From Brachybacterium huguangmaarense (GTDB lineage Bacteria; Actinomycetota; Actinomycetes; Actinomycetales; Dermabacteraceae), in assembly GCF_025725725.1 (NCBI RefSeq), contig NZ_CP107020.1, positions 806,001 through 870,000 of the forward strand: DNA of 64,000 nt. Reading direction: 5' to 3'. Positions 63,636-64,000 of the stretch are shown here, in pieces. Position numbers and translations under genes: made by a program. The notes beneath the pieces are model-generated. The model was given only the letters and a program-made list of their open reading frames with translations. It did no database searches and was not told the origin of the DNA. Position 1 is the first letter of the stretch, and the number at the start of each line of letters is the position of its first letter.

Positions 63636-64000
63636 ATGAGCCCGACCCACGCACGCTCCGTCGAGTCCGACCGTCCCGATCCGCATCTCGCGCGGTCCTT
63701 CGACCTGCGGGTCGCGCGCTACGGCGCCGACCTGCGACGGGGGCTGCACGCCTGCTACGGCGAGCGCGCCGACGAGACCTTCGAGCGTGTGCTGCAGATC
63801 CTGGCCGCGGCGATGGCGGAGCGCTCGGAGGACCTGCGCGGCCTGGACGAGGAGCGCCTGCTGGCTCCCGACTGGCTGCAGGACCCGCGCATGCTCGCCT
63901 ACGTGGCCTATGCGGATCGCTTCGCCGGCACCCTGCGCGGCGTCGAGCAGCACCTCGACCACCTCGAGTCCCTCGCGGTCACCCACCTCCACCTCATGCC
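63636..64000 (+). CDS. Amylosucrase-type GH13 glycoside hydrolase, 5' part only
   Basis: The first 121 codons of a gene that runs off the window. The helical N-terminus (RYGADLRRGLHACYGERADE, LLAPDWLQDPRMLAYVAYADRFAGTLRG) followed by LDHLESLAVTHLHLMP matches the start of amylosucrase-like GH13 enzymes, which use sucrose to build alpha-glucan. The catalytic residues are outside the window. Leaderless start. Confidence 0.82.
   Translation, partial: MSPTHARSVESDRPDPHLARSFDLRVARYGADLRRGLHACYGERADETFERVLQILAAAMAERSEDLRGLDEERLLAPDWLQDPRMLAYVAYADRFAGTLRGVEQHLDHLESLAVTHLHLM

Overview
The window is high-GC DNA (roughly 70% G+C by eye) with dense genes, GTG and TTG starts next to ATG starts, and many leaderless promoters (TANNNT about 6 nt before the start codon). 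Together with a LysX-type lysyl-tRNA synthetase fusion, an actinobacterial-type inositol cluster containing a Cgl0159-family protein, an HspR (HAIR) site and an E. coli-type (I-E) CRISPR repeat, this points to an actinobacterium, probably of the order Micrococcales (Brachybacterium-like). The genus is inference. I found no rRNA, tRNA, insertion sequence or cas gene.

Layout. (1) Positions 1-6175: the trailer part of a very long type I-E CRISPR array, about 101 repeats and 100 complete spacers; its leader and any cas genes lie left of base 1. (2) 6364-19420: a P-loop kinase-like gene, an MHS-family transporter, an ArgE/DapE-type peptidase, a two-gene sodium/proton antiporter operon (NhaD-like plus NhaA), an amino-acid permease with a universal stress protein, an LssY_C membrane protein and an LRV/DUF6636 membrane protein. 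(3) 19529-28749: lysX, a membrane-anchored esterase, an aldo/keto reductase, an SDR, and two DinB-fold genes divergent from a WYL regulator with a palindromic operator between them. (4) 28750-31638: an AT-rich patch, a small exported two-cysteine peptide, and a NarL-type two-component system. (5) 32142-34451: GH25 lysozyme, a GATase-like protein and a cupin.

(6) 34517-50715: a complete myo-inositol catabolic locus. A GntR/UTRA regulator (IolR-like), a sugar porter, two paralogous TIM-barrel isomerases, two Gfo/Idh/MocA dehydrogenases, iolB, a Cgl0159-type aldolase, iolC and a tautomerase are on the minus strand; iolD, mmsA/iolA, iolE and an iolH-like gene are on the plus strand. Five copies of a TGTCCTGACA-like site lie at the promoters, so one regulator probably controls the whole locus. 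Inositol would be imported, oxidised (IolG), dehydrated (IolE), hydrolysed (IolD), isomerised (IolB), phosphorylated (IolC), cleaved by an aldolase (Cgl0159 family) and finished by MmsA.

(7) 51004-64000: a phosphotransferase, GNAT and pcp genes whose starts are 32 bp apart, hsp20 behind a HAIR element, mug, a 570-bp non-coding stretch with clustered DnaA boxes, rhomboid, ppiA, a coiled membrane protein, a small upstream ORF coupled to gluQRS, terC, a methyltransferase, an MntR/DtxR regulator with mntH, and the start of an amylosucrase-type GH13 gene that runs off the window.

Throughout, intergenic spaces carry unusually long palindromes (about 70 bp, nearly perfect) whose role is unclear; two of them share the same arm sequence 12.6 kb apart.
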